NCBI GenBank assembly: GCA_009746045.1
Contig: RPFO01000299.1
Location: 2,456,350 to 2,520,349 of the forward strand
DNA from: Mesostigma viride
Lineage: Eukaryota > Streptophyta > Mesostigmatophyceae > Mesostigmatales > Mesostigmataceae
DNA length: 64,000 nucleotides
Direction of reading: 5' to 3'
The notes under the pieces were generated by a model, which saw nothing but the letters and a program-made list of their open reading frames with translations, made no database searches and was not told the origin of the DNA. The translations under genes and the position numbers were made by a program. Numbering within the stretch: position 1 is the stretch's first letter; each line of letters begins with the position of its first letter. Below, one piece after another: positions 63,276-64,000 of this stretch.

Positions 63276-64000
63276 CTAAGAGGTAGAGCCGTCGTAGAAG
63301 TTGAAGGAGAAGTCGACATCAGACCCCATAGTTCCATCCAGTATCGTCGTCATGTTAACCCCCCACTTCACCCCTGCCAGCACCTCCCTCGCTTGCCTCA
63401 GACGTTCGCATCTATCCTTATGCCTACTCCAGTCCGCACGCTGGCACTCCTCACTGCAATATCTGGCATCCCTACATCCTCTACACCACTTCTGAGGTCC
63501 TGTTTCGCACCCACACCCCTCCTTGGAGCACTTTCGCATACCACGCATGCGATCCCCATCCCTCACGATCGGGTCAGAGAGCAAGAAAAAGTTCATGTTG
63601 AGGGATACTGCCCCTACACATGCATCAGCCCTCACGCGCAGAGAATGCGTAACATTCGGGTAAAATGCGCGCCCGGAGGTGCACCCAAGCTGAGCCCTTC
63701 CTCTTCCCCAACTCTATCTTTGGCCCCTTTGTAATGAACGACACCAAAAGGCGGAACTCCGTCCTTGGGTCTATTGGCACTCTTAGATCCATCTGTGATC
63801 TGAAAAAACCTCTTGAATACAGAAGTTCATATCAGCTAGCTGGGCGTACATAATTCTCTCCATTTGGCTGAACGAATCAAACGCCAATAAAACGGCCAAG
63901 TGGCGGCCTGTCCTCTCCTGCGCGACTCGAACTTCCTCGAATATGACACGCGACAGAAAGCGAACTTGTTTGAAAACGTTTTGAAGGACGCTTCCGTAGA
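63276..64000 (-). pseudogene. MYND zinc-finger protein, frame-broken, cut by the window end
   Basis: On the minus strand the coding signal starts beyond 64,000 (VFKQVRFLSRVIFEEVRVAQ, MYAQLADMNFCIQEVFSDH). It changes frame (LRVPIDPRTEFRLLVSFITK, ARILPECYAFSAREG) and again into a MYND finger: KCSKEGCGCETGPQKWCRGC, then ARYCSEECQRADWSRHKDRC. It ends FNFYDGSTS at 63,276. The Cys/His spacing is textbook MYND, a protein-interaction domain. The frame changes near 63,810 and 63,640 may be decay, indel errors or a small unrecognised intron. Confidence 0.72.

Overview
The window is eukaryotic nuclear DNA. It has GT-AG introns, LTR, LINE and tyrosine-recombinase retrotransposons, a hAT element and large microsatellite arrays, and it shows no bacterial operon structure. 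GC is near 50 percent. The species cannot be named from the sequence; an alga or other protist is my best guess (low confidence). Most of the window is nested mobile DNA around one clear host gene and one large minus-strand gene.

Layout. 1-2,060: right half of a DNA transposon with a 122-bp terminal inverted repeat and a (TGTGCG)n array. 2,061-6,254: gene-poor, simple repeats. 6,255-18,723: Ty3/Gypsy chromovirus-like element with a viroplasmin/RNase H1-N-like leader ORF, gag, protease-RT-RNase H-integrase-chromodomain, and an extra ORF after pol. A hAT element (11,330-12,637) and a MITE-like element (15,610-16,103) are inserted in its coding sequence. 18,724-20,099: simple repeats, including a CTGCCCG array. 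20,100-29,694: full-length second copy of the 122-bp-TIR transposon, itself interrupted by a minus-strand Copia-type element (21,671-27,880, GACGA target duplication). 29,993-33,954: intact four-exon host gene for a type II membrane glycosyltransferase-like protein. 34,514-38,725: decayed minus-strand LINE sequences. 40,246-64,000: minus-strand exons, nearly all phase 0, separated by short introns carrying a repeated stem-loop motif. A second Copia-type element (44,688-52,537, ATCAC duplication) splits one exon, a DIRS/Ngaro-like tyrosine-recombinase element (57,576-62,972) sits between exons, and a 120-bp SINE-like element (11-bp duplication) sits in another intron.

Most notable: the two Copia-type elements differ in sequence but share an unusual plan. 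Each has an extra ORF before gag, a gag stop in the readthrough context TGA-CTR in frame with integrase, and no protease between gag and integrase (the longer one has a protease-like domain after integrase). Each also has a non-canonical primer-binding site whose 11 nt are exactly complementary to an 11-mer in the 3' noncoding region, with a compensatory base change between the elements. A tRNA T-arm-like hairpin and a twin GGCGCC motif lie in conserved order beside that 11-mer.

Several reading-frame breaks lie at G or C homopolymers, so some apparent pseudogenes may be assembly errors.
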